Shown: piece after piece, positions 8,173 to 18,200 of the stretch
Layout of the letters: every line of letters begins with the position of its first letter
How positions within the stretch are numbered: position 1 is the stretch's first letter
Assembly: GCF_014698965.1 (NCBI RefSeq)
Contig: NZ_JACXAE010000121.1
Span: 1-55,153 of the forward strand
Origin: Iningainema tapete BLCC-T55
GTDB lineage: Bacteria > Cyanobacteriota > Cyanobacteriia > Cyanobacteriales > Nostocaceae
DNA: 55,153 nt
Direction: 5' to 3'
Translations under genes and position numbers: made by a program
Notes under the pieces: model-generated
The model's database searches: none
Told to the model about the DNA's origin: nothing
The model's input: only the letters and a program-made list of their open reading frames with translations

Positions 8173-9675
8173 TCACTCCCCAATTTTCAGCAATTTTGCC
8201 ATAGAAAGTCTTTGCAGCTTCCCTGTCGCCCCACGAGGTAGCTCATCCAAGATGTGGATTTGGTGAGGGACTTTGAAATCTGCTAGCATGGTTGAGCAGT
8301 GAGCCAACAGTTCCTTTTCGCTGACTTGATCCTTAAGAACAACAGCAGCGTGAATATCTTCTCCCAAGGATTTATGTGGTACGGCAAAGGCAAGGGCTTC
8401 AGCAACTGCAGGATGGCGTAGGAGTACATCATCAACCTCTAGTGGAGAAATTTTTTCCCCTCCTCGGTTAACCAATTCCTTAATTCTGCCAGTGAGGCGG
8501 AGATAGCCGTCAGAATCTATTGTGCCTTGATCCCCTGTGCGGAACCAACCGTTAACAAAAGCAGTTGCATTAGCTTGGGGATTATTCTCATAGCCATCAA
8601 TCACAGAGGGTCCTTTTACCACGACTTCGCCCAAGCTTTCTTGCGGTAGTAAATTGCCATCTTCGTCCATAATACCAACTTCTACACCAAAACCGTAGCC
8701 AACAGTACCTGGTTTACGTACTTTGGGCGGTAAGGGATTAGTCGCCATCAAGTGAGCAGCTTCAGTCATGCTGTAAGATTCCACTACTGGGGCATTGAAA
8801 GTCGCCTCCATCTGTGCGATAATTACTGGAGGCAGGGGAGCGCTGCTAGAGCGAATGAAGCGGAAAGGGTTTGCTTTCACAATGGCTTCATTGCGACTGG
8901 CTCGTGCTAGGATGGCTTGGTGCATGGTAGGGGCGGCTGAATACCAACTTATTTGGTATAAATCTACCAGTTTCCAGAAATTGAGAGCATTAAAACCATC
9001 GGGTGTGACGAGGGTTCCACCAGATGCCATTGTTGCCAGTAGACACCCCACTAGCCCATGTATGTGGAACAAAGGCATTAAACACAGTGTTGTGTCAACT
9101 GCTGACAGAGAGTAGGCTTGAACGATATTCTGAGCAGAAGCAATTAGGTTACGATGCCGAATCGGAACTCGCTTGGGACGACTGGTAGTACCGCTAGTAT
9201 GGAGAATCATCGCCACATCATCCAAGTCGGGATCTTGATGGCTGGGGGTTTCTACTGGCAGTAATTTCCCGGTCACTAATTCAAAGTTGATTGTACCATT
9301 ATCTCTTACCCTAGCATAGATTCTGAGCAGATCGGGTGAAGCTGCGGCAATTGCTGGTTCTGGTACATTAGGTAGGGTAATCAGCGCTTTGGCTTGAGTA
9401 TCTTCGTAGTAGAAGGCAAATTCTTCAAGTTTGTATTTTGGATTCAGTGGGCAAGCAGTGCCACATAAGGTAGTAGCAAGAAAGGTAAGTACCATCGGTA
9501 TCCCGTTAGACATGGCAATGGCGATGCGATCGCTCGGTTGCAAACCAAAACTGTTGAGTTGGGATACCAGTTCGACAACGTTTGCACGCAAGTGCTGATA
9601 GGTTAGCGTTGTTCCCTCAGGTGTAACTAAGGCTGGATGATTGTCTTCCCCTGCTAAAAGCTCAAATATGTTCAT
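8173..9675 (-). CDS. Acyl-CoA synthetase / AMP-dependent ligase (oxalate-CoA ligase-like)
   Basis: ANL-superfamily enzyme that adenylates a carboxylate and transfers it to CoA. Core motifs are the phosphate loop ILHTSGTTSRPKRVP (Ser replaces the usual Gly in TSGTTGxPK), the YSMTEAAHLM adenine-binding motif, GWFRTGDQG, GRIKELVNRGGEKISPLEV, and the C-terminal catalytic Lys in GATGKLQR. The start is placed at ATG 9675 (MNIFELLAGEDNHPALV), giving 500 residues. An upstream in-frame Met at 9741 would add 22 residues that do not look conserved. Overall arrangement is closest to plant/fungal AAE3/Pcs60-type ligases, which act on oxalate, but the substrate cannot be read from sequence. It lies upstream of, and nearly touching, the reductase gene. 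Confidence 0.85.
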   Translation of the reverse strand: MNIFELLAGEDNHPALVTPEGTTLTYQHLRANVVELVSQLNSFGLQPSDRIAIAMSNGIPMVLTFLATTLCGTACPLNPKYKLEEFAFYYEDTQAKALITLPNVPEPAIAAASPDLLRIYARVRDNGTINFELVTGKLLPVETPSHQDPDLDDVAMILHTSGTTSRPKRVPIRHRNLIASAQNIVQAYSLSAVDTTLCLMPLFHIHGLVGCLLATMASGGTLVTPDGFNALNFWKLVDLYQISWYSAAPTMHQAILARASRNEAIVKANPFRFIRSSSAPLPPVIIAQMEATFNAPVVESYSMTEAAHLMATNPLPPKVRKPGTVGYGFGVEVGIMDEDGNLLPQESLGEVVVKGPSVIDGYENNPQANATAFVNGWFRTGDQGTIDSDGYLRLTGRIKELVNRGGEKISPLEVDDVLLRHPAVAEALAFAVPHKSLGEDIHAAVVLKDQVSEKELLAHCSTMLADFKVPHQIHILDELPRGATGKLQRLSMAKLLKIGE

Positions 9676-9843
9676 TGAAGGTCTATCTTTATTACTGATG
9701 CTAATAATCCCTAACCGAATTGTATTCAAAAGCTGTGGCAATTTAGCGGCGTTTTAGTTTATCTTAGAGAGCAAAAAGTTAATTGTCAAAGAGTATTTTT
9801 CATTACTCCTAGCTACTCATTAATTAATTTATACAAAATCAGT

Positions 9844-10983
9844 ATGGAGCGACGTAAGTTTATAAAATATGGCACTTTAGCCGGAACTAGCTTTACATTT
9901 GCTGGTTGTAACGCGAAAAAATCTGATCCACAAAGTGTAGTATCACCCGGTGCATCACCCATAGTAGCAAATGAACCAATCAAGGTAGGATTTGTTTATG
10001 TCAGACCAGTGGGTGATTTTGGCTGGACTTATGCCCATGATTTAGGTCGTAGAGAAATGGAGGCTAACCTTCAAAATAAGGTGAAAACTACTTTTGTCGA
10101 AAATGTTAACGCAGGTGCTGATGCGGAAAGAGTAATTCGCCAGTTGGCATTGGATGGGAACAAGTTAATTTTTACAACTTCTTTTGACTACATGAACCCA
10201 ACGATTAAAGTAGCAAAAGATTTTCCCAATGTGTTTTTTGAACATTGTACAGGATACAAACGTGTGCAGAATGTCGGCACTTATTTGGGACGCTTTGAAG
10301 AACCTCGCTACTTAACTGGGATGATTGCTGGTAAAATGACGAAAACAAACGTGATTGGTTTTATCGGGGCATTCCCAATTCCGGAAGTAATTCGTGGGAT
10401 AGGTGCGTTTACACAAGGATTGCGGGCGACTAATCCGCAGGCAACTGTTAAGGTGATTTGGGTACAAAGTTGGTATAATCCACCTAAAGAAAGAGAAGCC
10501 GCCCAAGCTTTGGCAAATTTGGGTGCAGATGTCCTCACGCAGCATACTGATTCTGCTGCTGCTGTTCAATTGGCAGATGAAAAAGGTATTTATGCTTTTG
10601 GTTGTAATACTGATATGAGTAAGTATGGACCAAAGGCTCATTTAACGTCAGCAATTAATAAGTGGGGTAAGTTTTATACAGATAAAGTTTTGGCTGTGAT
10701 TAATGGTAGTTGGAAGTCTGAGAATGTTTGGTATGGGATTGCTCGGGAAATGGTAGATATTTCTGCTTTGAATCAAGTGATTCCTGAAGATGTTCAGCAA
10801 TTGGTGATGGCAAAGCGTGAGGAGTTTGTGAAGGGAACTGCTCATCCTTTTGATGGTCCTGTGCGGGATCAAAAGGGTGTGTTACGGGTTTCTCCAGGTA
10901 AGGTTTTGGATGATAAGGGACAGTTAGGGATGGATTGGTATGTTGAAGGAATTGAAGGTTCGATTCCAAAGGCAAGGACTTAG
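9844..10983 (+). CDS. BMP-family ABC transporter substrate-binding lipoprotein
   Basis: Periplasmic binding protein of the Bmp/Med/PnrA type, a family that includes nucleoside-binding components of ABC importers. The N-terminus MERRKFIKYGTLAGTSFTFAGC has a twin-Arg-like start (only one full Arg pair) and a lipobox FAGC, so the mature protein is probably lipid-anchored at Cys22. The body shows KVGFVYVRPVGDFGWTYAHD, a conserved opening with the ligand-stacking aromatic region, then NVFFEHCTGYK, VGTYLGRFEEPRYLTGMIAG and LTSAINKWGKFYTDKV. No permease or ATPase gene is adjacent, so it must work with components encoded elsewhere. Length of 379 is normal. Ligand could be a nucleoside or another small molecule. 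Confidence 0.85.
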   Translation: MERRKFIKYGTLAGTSFTFAGCNAKKSDPQSVVSPGASPIVANEPIKVGFVYVRPVGDFGWTYAHDLGRREMEANLQNKVKTTFVENVNAGADAERVIRQLALDGNKLIFTTSFDYMNPTIKVAKDFPNVFFEHCTGYKRVQNVGTYLGRFEEPRYLTGMIAGKMTKTNVIGFIGAFPIPEVIRGIGAFTQGLRATNPQATVKVIWVQSWYNPPKEREAAQALANLGADVLTQHTDSAAAVQLADEKGIYAFGCNTDMSKYGPKAHLTSAINKWGKFYTDKVLAVINGSWKSENVWYGIAREMVDISALNQVIPEDVQQLVMAKREEFVKGTAHPFDGPVRDQKGVLRVSPGKVLDDKGQLGMDWYVEGIEGSIPKART

Positions 10984-11015
10984 AAGTTGAACCGCAGATG
11001 TCAGAAAAAAGAGGT

Positions 11016-11171
11016 CTATCTTTTAAATTCTATGCGATCGCGATCAATTACCACTTTATAATCTCCATAAAAATTCTGTCCCAAAAGTCCGGGTTCTTTT
11101 TCTGATCCACCAATAAATACTGCTACATCATCAGCTTTGATTCCACCAGCTTCTATCGAATTAACATATAT
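11016..11171 (-). pseudogene. C-terminal relic of a retropepsin-like aspartic protease
   Basis: Reading the minus strand from about 11171 to the TAG at 11016-11018 gives a roughly 51-codon open stretch, including SIEAGGIKADDVAVFIG, GLLGQNFYGDYKVVID and RDRIEFKR. This matches the C-terminus of cyanobacterial clan AA (retropepsin-like) proteases. No start or N-terminal half carrying the DTG active site is present, and an in-frame TAA closes it upstream. It is a gene remnant. Confidence 0.6.
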
Positions 11172-11258
11172 TTAGAAAATACAGCACTTTGCTTATAAAT
11201 TGAGTACACCGTCATTCGCCCTCTCCACTCCACAAAATGAAGATAAATAGACATAGCA

Positions 11259-11287
11259 GTAGAGACGTTCCGGCGGAACGTCTCTAC
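11259..11287. repeat. 29-bp inverted repeat (dispersed palindrome)
   Basis: GTAGAGACGTTCCG, one central base, then its exact complement CGGAACGTCTCTAC. The same element recurs in the opposite orientation (central base C) at 38320-38348, and a related GTAGAGACG start occurs near 32834. The flanking word AATAGACATAGCAGT also precedes the partial copy near 32808. Confidence 0.8.
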
Positions 11288-11327
11288 CAAAATTCTGAAT
11301 AATGCACAATTAAATTCGGTCGATGTC

Positions 11328-11430
11328 TATAGCAATCCTATTTGATTTACAAATTCTAGGAGGCTCAGATCTCCGACTTCGTAAAAGTTGTCGGGGATCT
11401 TGTGTTTACGAATGATTTAGGATTGCTATA
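11328..11430. repeat. MITE-like element with terminal inverted repeats
   Basis: TATAGCAATCCTA at 11328-11340 is matched by TAGGATTGCTATA at 11418-11430, 13 bp perfect. An imperfect internal hairpin around GATCTCCGACTT / GTCGGGGATC lies between them; a similar hairpin core stands alone at 40165-40197. It is about 103 bp and has no coding capacity. This is typical of small non-autonomous elements in Nostocales. Confidence 0.6.
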
Positions 11431-11470
11431 TTTACTTGGTAATCTCAAAACAACCAAGCTTCTTGAAGCG

Positions 11471-12259
11471 TTATTTTTGTGAAATGTTACTTTCAGTCAG
11501 AGGCGCAGCTGCAAGTTCTACTAAACCCACAGACTTTAACAAATTAGTCCAATCTTGAACTAAAGTGCGATCGTCTGGATTACTGCGACGGAGTTCAACT
11601 AAATTAGTCACAGCATCATACCAAAGATTATGATCAGCAAAAACACTGTACTGCTTTGATTTTGCTACATTTAACTGTTGTTGTAGTTTAGGATTGAGCG
11701 CTAAACGTTGTAGCCATGCATCTACAAAGAAATACTCCGATTTATTTTGCGGTTCACCACAAAAAACTCGAAAAAACCAATGATAATTTGTGTTTTGCTT
11801 CAGAGCATATTGTGGCTGGGACGGTAAACTAACACCCATCACTCCTTGTCCCGTCAAAGTAATAGATGTACGGTAAATATCTTTACCTTCTTTATCCTGT
11901 AACACAAACTCCGCCGCACGTACATTTTTTGGTAACTCAGGAACATAAACCCAAAAAGTTGGGTACTCAGCAACTGTTGCGCCGAAAAAAGAGTCGTTGT
12001 TATATTTATCACCAGGAACTAAAGCTGTGAGTGACGTTTTTAATTCTGGACATCCTTCACGACGACTTGTCCCGCCCCGACGACGACCTCTAGGCTCACC
12101 TTCATCTGGAAATTTTTGGGCTAAATATTTTGGTGTATTTACATTGTCCTGGTGTGCTCTACGTGCTTCCACTCCTCTTGGGTAAGCAAGAATAACGAAT
12201 AGCAAACAGATAACACCAGCAAATTTTATCTGCCTTTGAGCTAACTTGTTTTTGCCCAT
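11471..12259 (-). CDS. DUF928 domain-containing protein
   Basis: This is a 262-residue protein with an N-terminal hydrophobic segment (KFAGVICLLFVILAYPRG, residues 12-29) that looks like a signal peptide or anchor, so it is probably exported. The DUF928 region starts with GEPRGRRRGGTSRREGCP, continues with LTALVPG, and has FWVYVPELP and a WFFRVFCGEPQNKS segment. Its first codons overlap the end of the upstream CHAT-CHASE2 gene by 19 bp, indicating co-expression and translational coupling. DUF928 proteins are repeatedly found beside CHASE2 proteins in cyanobacteria (family knowledge), so the pair probably works together at the cytoplasmic membrane or periplasm. The molecular function of DUF928 is unknown. 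Confidence 0.8.
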   Translation of the reverse strand: MGKNKLAQRQIKFAGVICLLFVILAYPRGVEARRAHQDNVNTPKYLAQKFPDEGEPRGRRRGGTSRREGCPELKTSLTALVPGDKYNNDSFFGATVAEYPTFWVYVPELPKNVRAAEFVLQDKEGKDIYRTSITLTGQGVMGVSLPSQPQYALKQNTNYHWFFRVFCGEPQNKSEYFFVDAWLQRLALNPKLQQQLNVAKSKQYSVFADHNLWYDAVTNLVELRRSNPDDRTLVQDWTNLLKSVGLVELAAAPLTESNISQK

Positions 12260-14754
12260 AATTTAGCGTCCATTTTCTTGCTATTAGTTACCACAGGTCG
12301 CGGTAGTACCTTGAGGACAACCGCACTAAACATTAATCCCAACGCCGATGGTACTAGTGGTATCCACCCTGCTTGAATAAATATACCAAAGCAGATACTA
12401 AAAAGCGCCAAAATCGCGATGAAAATAGATAATCCTAAATACAATGGCTGGTGTAAACGCCATGCAATAATTCCTCCCAAAATTGACCACACCCATACCC
12501 AAAGTACTTCCATCCACGTGGAATACCACCACACCAATGGACGACGATTTAGCACAGCACTAATAATTTGGCTAATCATGTGTGCTTGTACAAACACACC
12601 TGATATTTGCCTTTCGTTGTCTAATGCATTAAAGCTGTACGGGGTTTCCCAATTATCAGAACTGCTAGGAGCAGTGACACCAATGAGAACGATCCGATTC
12701 TTCAATGACTCCAATAACTCTGGTTTAATCTGAGCATTTAAAAATTCTCTCAGAGATATTTGAGTAGCAATTTTTTCCGCATTGGGTAGAGAACGGTAAT
12801 TAAGTAGTATTTGATAACCCGATGCATCCACTCCTTGGTATCCACCAGAGTGAGATGTTAATTGCTCAAACACAACATCGCCAATTTGTAAGTTACCTTG
12901 TTGGTTAATTTTTGGTGTAATGCCTTGTGTTTCTAGGTAGCGTTTTGCTAGTTGATAACTAAAAGCATATTGTGCGACACAAGGAGACTGGAGTGGCGGC
13001 GTTAGATGTATAAGTTGGCGACGGGCAGCGCTATCAGCATCAGCAACAAAATCGCTAAAACCTAAGCGTTCTTCGGGAACTTCAGGCGGAGGGAGGATGC
13101 CATCTGGTGCGCCATCTCCGGGAGCCGAAACTTTACACACAGCAAATAGGCGCTCGTCTTGCCGCATACGAGTAGCTAAAGAAGGATATTTGGGATTAAC
13201 AGCAAAATCATGATAAATATCTATACCAATGGCTTTTGGTTGATATTGATCGAGTTTTTGCAAAAGTTGTGCTAAAGCCTCGTCTGATAGTGAAGAGCGC
13301 ATATTCATATTCTTTTGATGTTGATACTGAATATCTGCTTCATCAATTGTGACGATTAACAGACGAGGATCAAGCTTTTCATTTCTTGGGCGCAGGTGTA
13401 CTAAATGATCGTAAGCTTGCAACTCCCAAGGTTGTAACATTCCTAAATAACGTAATGCCATCACAAAAGTTACTACAAGTACTGTTATGAAGAGAATTTG
13501 CCCACATTGCTTGCAGGTAATCAAGAAATTATTAATGAAATTTTGTTGTCTTCTTCTTGGAGGATGCTCTTCCCGGTTACGTTCCTTGGTGCTTCTAATT
13601 CCTACTCGACGAACTTCTAAGCGCTCTGAGTTGATACGCCCAACAGTGGTTCCTATTGCTTGCTCTTGTTGCCAAACCATTGGGACTTCGGCTGGGTTCT
13701 GGCAAATTACTGGTAACCACGTTGCGCAAGGATATTCCACTTCTAGCCCTTGCAATCTTTCTCGTCCAGAACGTACTGCCGTGTACAATGATTGCCCAGT
13801 CGAAAATTCTGTTAAAAAATACTTTAAAAATTCTTGAGCTACCACATCAGGTACAGGCTCTCGCATAACAATTACTTGAGGAATATGCAATTCCTGTAGC
13901 TGTTGGGCTAGTCCTAAACTATCACAAGAGTTGAAAATTGCTAGTTTTAACCCATTATTAATGGCGCGTTTAAGAGCATACTTTAATTGCTCCAAGGATA
14001 TCTCGTCTGTTTGATTTAGTTGAAGACAAGCTTTTTCATCACTTGAACTATGACCAGCAAAAAACAGAATATCCCATCTTTTTCGCCAAAGTATATCATG
14101 GAATTTTTCTAATTTTGGCTCTACTAAAAATTCTATTTCTGCCTCGGTTGATAATTGCTCTAAAAAATTTCTATCTTTACTAATATCTATTCCTTGACTA
14201 TTACCAAATACTGCTAGTATTCTAATTTTCTCTGTATAAATAACATTTAATTGTGTTTTGCGATACTCCGAGGCACTTAATGCTACTTCCGCTTTGGGAT
14301 AATCCTCAAATAAATTCCATAGATGCCAAGGTAGTCGCCGCAATAAGTTATCGTTGGTTTCAATGAGTAGACGAATTTCTTCAGATGGTTTTAACTGTGT
14401 GCGTAATTGCTGGTCAATCTTCCGAAACTCTGGTATATTTAGCCATGCATTGATTCTTTGGGATAACTGCTGACACAAATCATTCAAATCAACTTCAGAA
14501 ACATGGGTGACAAAAGCTTCTTCAATTTCAAAATCATCAATGTCAACTTCTTGGCGTAAAGTTAAACGCTGATAGTATGCTGAATAGAGCGAGCGCCACT
14601 TTCGGTATAGTTCCGCAATTTCTGGTGCTGGTGGTAAACTTGCTGTAAATTTCATGTGATACGGGTTGTCAGCTTTCCCGATCTGTGCTGTGACAACGGG
14701 AAAACCATCATATAGGTTTCCTTGACCTAAACTTAAAACTACTACCCTACCCAT
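12241..14754 (-). CDS. CHAT protease domain - CHASE2 sensor membrane protein
   Basis: At 837 residues it combines a cytosolic N-terminal CHAT (caspase-like) peptidase domain with an extracytoplasmic CHASE2 sensor. The N-terminus (1-170) is shared with the two CHAT-STAND-WD40 proteins nearby. The CHAT dyad is visible as His235 in FFAGHSS and Cys277 in LAIFNSCDSLGLA, followed by VIVMREPVPDVVAQEF. A transmembrane segment near 405-430 (ILFITVLVVTFVMAL) leads into CHASE2 (PWELQAYDHLVHLRPR, LLIVTIDEADI, AIGIDIYHDF, NRIVLIGVTA), and three hydrophobic segments (about 745-820) close the protein. The geometry suggests a periplasmic signal controls a cytosolic protease; that is inference. It is divergent from the first CHAT-STAND-WD40 gene and coupled to DUF928. 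Confidence 0.87.
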   Translation of the reverse strand: MGRVVVLSLGQGNLYDGFPVVTAQIGKADNPYHMKFTASLPPAPEIAELYRKWRSLYSAYYQRLTLRQEVDIDDFEIEEAFVTHVSEVDLNDLCQQLSQRINAWLNIPEFRKIDQQLRTQLKPSEEIRLLIETNDNLLRRLPWHLWNLFEDYPKAEVALSASEYRKTQLNVIYTEKIRILAVFGNSQGIDISKDRNFLEQLSTEAEIEFLVEPKLEKFHDILWRKRWDILFFAGHSSSDEKACLQLNQTDEISLEQLKYALKRAINNGLKLAIFNSCDSLGLAQQLQELHIPQVIVMREPVPDVVAQEFLKYFLTEFSTGQSLYTAVRSGRERLQGLEVEYPCATWLPVICQNPAEVPMVWQQEQAIGTTVGRINSERLEVRRVGIRSTKERNREEHPPRRRQQNFINNFLITCKQCGQILFITVLVVTFVMALRYLGMLQPWELQAYDHLVHLRPRNEKLDPRLLIVTIDEADIQYQHQKNMNMRSSLSDEALAQLLQKLDQYQPKAIGIDIYHDFAVNPKYPSLATRMRQDERLFAVCKVSAPGDGAPDGILPPPEVPEERLGFSDFVADADSAARRQLIHLTPPLQSPCVAQYAFSYQLAKRYLETQGITPKINQQGNLQIGDVVFEQLTSHSGGYQGVDASGYQILLNYRSLPNAEKIATQISLREFLNAQIKPELLESLKNRIVLIGVTAPSSSDNWETPYSFNALDNERQISGVFVQAHMISQIISAVLNRRPLVWWYSTWMEVLWVWVWSILGGIIAWRLHQPLYLGLSIFIAILALFSICFGIFIQAGWIPLVPSALGLMFSAVVLKVLPRPVVTNSKKMDAKLWAKTS

Positions 14755-15249
14755 GCGCTTTCATAGAACACTTGTTTTTTATAAATGTTTCTGTATACAG
14801 GTTCAACTAATATTTTATTAATATATATGGTTTTTCCGAACACATTTTAACACCATTTATTACCAATCAATTTAAGAATCTTCTTCTATCTAAATAGGGT
14901 TGACAAATTAAGATTATTATGTATATGACATAATGTTTAGCCATGAACTTCAGTTCATGGCTTATAGCTGAAGTCCGTTAAAACGGACTCAGAAAGTTAC
15001 GCAGTCAGTTGGTTGTATACAGTAGTATGATCGCTCTCGAAATTAATTTGTTGAGCGAGTGCATAAGTAGATTTCACTTTCACCTAATAAAAATAAGAAA
15101 GGAAATCAATAATCTTTCGTCTAACTTTACTTGAGGGCAAAGAAGAAAATTATGTGTACTACGACTGTGTGAGCGCTACCGCGAGGTTGTTCAAGGGCTA
15201 ATGATCACAATGTTAAACTAAACTATCGGCACTTCAAGGCGTGTATCTA
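14755..15249. other. Divergent intergenic region between CHAT-CHASE2 and CHAT-STAND-WD40 genes
   Basis: About 495 bp, AT-rich, presumably with both promoters. A TTGACA at 14900-14905 followed 16 bases later by TATATG is a possible plus-strand promoter, with weak support. Two hairpins occupy 14940-14989. No open frame of interest is seen. Confidence 0.45.
14940..14989. repeat. Twin hairpin (IS200/IS605-end-like dispersed repeat)
   Basis: GCCATGAA-CTTCAG-TTCATGGC (14940-14961) is followed by AGTCCGTT-AA-AACGGACT (14972-14989). Consecutive short perfect hairpins of this kind resemble the subterminal ends of IS200/IS605 elements or their non-autonomous derivatives; no transposase is nearby. Confidence 0.5.
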
Positions 15250-18200
15250 ATGAGTAAATCTGTTGCAATCAACCTGGGATGTGGTGATTTGAACAATGGT
15301 TTTCCCAGAGTGACGGCTCAATTGTGGGTAGCAGGTTCTCCTTTGCCAGAGCAATTTATTGGTAGCTTACCTGCAGCACCGTATTTGGTAGAACTACAGA
15401 GAAATTGGCAATCAATTTATTATAACTTGTGCGATCGCCAGATGCTACGCTCTTGGGAAGATGAAGACGATGATCAACTGGAAATTGAAGAAGTTGGTTT
15501 AACCAACGTCTCGGTCTTCAGTTTTAATGATTTATCTCAACAATTACAACAAGGTATGAATCAGTGGCTCAATTGTGCAGAATTTTTTCAGATTGAGCGC
15601 CAACTGCGATCGCAACTCAAACCCACCGAAGAAATTAGAGTAATTATTGAAACCAACGAAGGATTGCTCAGACAATTACCCTGGCATCGTTGGAATTTTT
15701 GCCAAGATTATCCTAGAGCAGAAATAGCTCTTGCTCAACTAGAGTATAAAAACACCCGCACATTAGAAAAACCATCTAGCCATAAAGTTAGAATTTTAGC
15801 TATTTTGGGCAATAGCCAAGGCATTGACTTGGAAGCTGAAACTAAATTTCTCAATTCCTTACCTGATGCAGAAATAGTAGAGCTTGTCAACCCTATAAGG
15901 CAGGAATTAAACACACAACTTTGGGACGCTAGAGGCTGGGACATTCTTTTTTTTGCAGGGCATAGTCAAAGCGAAGGTACAACAGGCAGAATTTACATTA
16001 ATGAGAACGAGACAAATAACAGTTTAACCATTGAACAATTAGAGGAAGCACTCAAAGCATCGGTAGAAAAAGGTTTAAGCATCGCAATTTTTAATTCCTG
16101 TGATGGGCTGGGATTGGCATCGGCTTTGGAGAAATTACACATTCCCACGATGATTGTCATGCGCGAACCAGTGCCAAATATTGTGGCACAGGAATTTTTT
16201 GTACATTTTATGCAAGCGTTTGCAGTTGAGCGACAATCATTTTATCTAGCAGTTCAACGTTCTCGCAGAAAGCTACAAGGTTTAGAAGATGATTTTCCCG
16301 GTGCTTCTTGGTTACCTGTAATTTGCCAAAACCCAGCAATAGAACCCCCCACTTGGCTGAAGTTGGGCGGGATTCCACCTTGTCCCTATCGCGGTTTATT
16401 TGCGTTTCGAGAAGAAGATGCACACCTATTCTTTGGTAGGGAACAGTTCCAAACGGAATTAGTGAAGGCGGTGAAAAGAAAGCCAATAGTTGCCGTAGTT
16501 GGTGCTAGTGGAAGTGGTAAATCTAGTGTAGTGTTTGCTGGATTAGTTCCGCAGTTACGCCAAGATCCAAATATTCAATGGCAAATAGTCTCATTTCGCC
16601 CTGGTTATAATCCCATTGACGCATTGGCAAGAGCGATCGCTCCCTTGGATGGGGGGAGTAGGGGAGTAGGGGAGCAGGGGAGTAGGGGAGTAGGGGAGCA
16701 CCGCATCGCAGAACTAGAATTAGAAATAGCAATTAAGCAAGATAAAAAAGTATTATATAAAGTTATAGAAAAGCACGTACAGCAGTTTGGCACGCGCTTA
16801 GTATTAATAGTGGATCAATTTGAAGAACTTTACACACTTAGTGTCGAGTCAGAACGCCAACCATTCCTAGACGCCTTGCTAACTGCTTGTAACGCTCCCG
16901 CATTTACCCTAGTTACTACCTTAAGAGCCGACTTTTTCGGACATGCCCTTTCTTATCGCCCCTTCAGTGATGCGTTACAGGGAGCAGTACTCAACTTAGG
17001 ACCAATGAGTACTGAGGAATTGCGCAATGCAATTGAAAAACCAGCAGCACAAATGCAGGTGGGGTTAGAAAAGGAGTTGACAAATACACTAATTAGTGCA
17101 GTAGAAGAACAGTCAGGCAGTTTACCGTTGTTAGAGTTTGCCTTGACTCAACTGTGGTCAAAACAGCAATATGGATTACTGACAAATCAAGCATACGCGG
17201 AAATTGGCGGAGTAGAGGAGGCATTGGCTAATCATGCAGAAGCGGTTTACACTCAACTCGATGAGGAGAATAGAGCCAGAACTCAGCGCGTGTTTATGCA
17301 GTTAGTGCGTTTAGGGGAAGAGACAGAACCTACTCGTAGGTTAGCAACTCGCGATGAGGTAAACTCAGAAAATTGGGATTTGGTGACGCGCTTAGCATCA
17401 AACCGTTTAGTAGTGACTAATCGTAACTCTTCTGGTGAAGAAACAGTGGAAATTGTTCATGAGGCGCTGATTAGAAGTTGGGGACGCCTAGAGCAATGGA
17501 TACAAGTTGATGGTGAATTTCGCCGTTGGCAAGAGCAGTTGCGCACAGCAATGCGTCAATGGGAAAATAGCGATCGCGATGAAGGAGGGCTGTTGCGTGG
17601 AAAGCCTTTGGCAGATGCAGAATATTGGCAGCATCAACGCTTAGATGAACTAAGTGCTGGGGAAAGGAGTTTTATACAGCTGGGTTTGGAATTGCGCGAT
17701 CGGGAACTTAAAAATCAACAGCGCAGACAAAAACTTACGATCTCAGGACTTGCCACTGGCTTGGTAATAGCTCTGAGTTTAGCAGGCGTAGCTTGGTGGC
17801 AATCGCACAAAGCGAACATTAACGAAATTGAAGCACTGACAAAATCTTCTGAAGCACTGTTTGCTTCTAATAATAGATTGGACGCGCTGTTAGATGCCAT
17901 CAAAGCCGAGCAAAAACTAAAGACAGTGGGTGGAGTAGGTGCAGATATCAAGGCTAGAGTTGATTCACTGCTAAGGAAAGCAATTTACGGAGCAGTTGAA
18001 CATAACCGCCTTTCGGGACATAACGGTGCTATTTGGGCAGTGGCATTTAGCCCAAACCCCCCAATCCCCCGACTTTCGGGGGGCTATGGGGGGATCATTG
18101 CGACCTCTAGTGACGATAAAACTGTGAAACTGTGGCAGCGAGACGGTAATTTGCTGGCTACTCTCAATGGTCATAGTCAGGCAGTTTACGGAGTTGCATT

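Noticed and set aside
14940-14989. Complete IS200/IS605 insertion sequence
   Set aside because: Only hairpin-like ends are seen; no TnpA or TnpB gene lies nearby.
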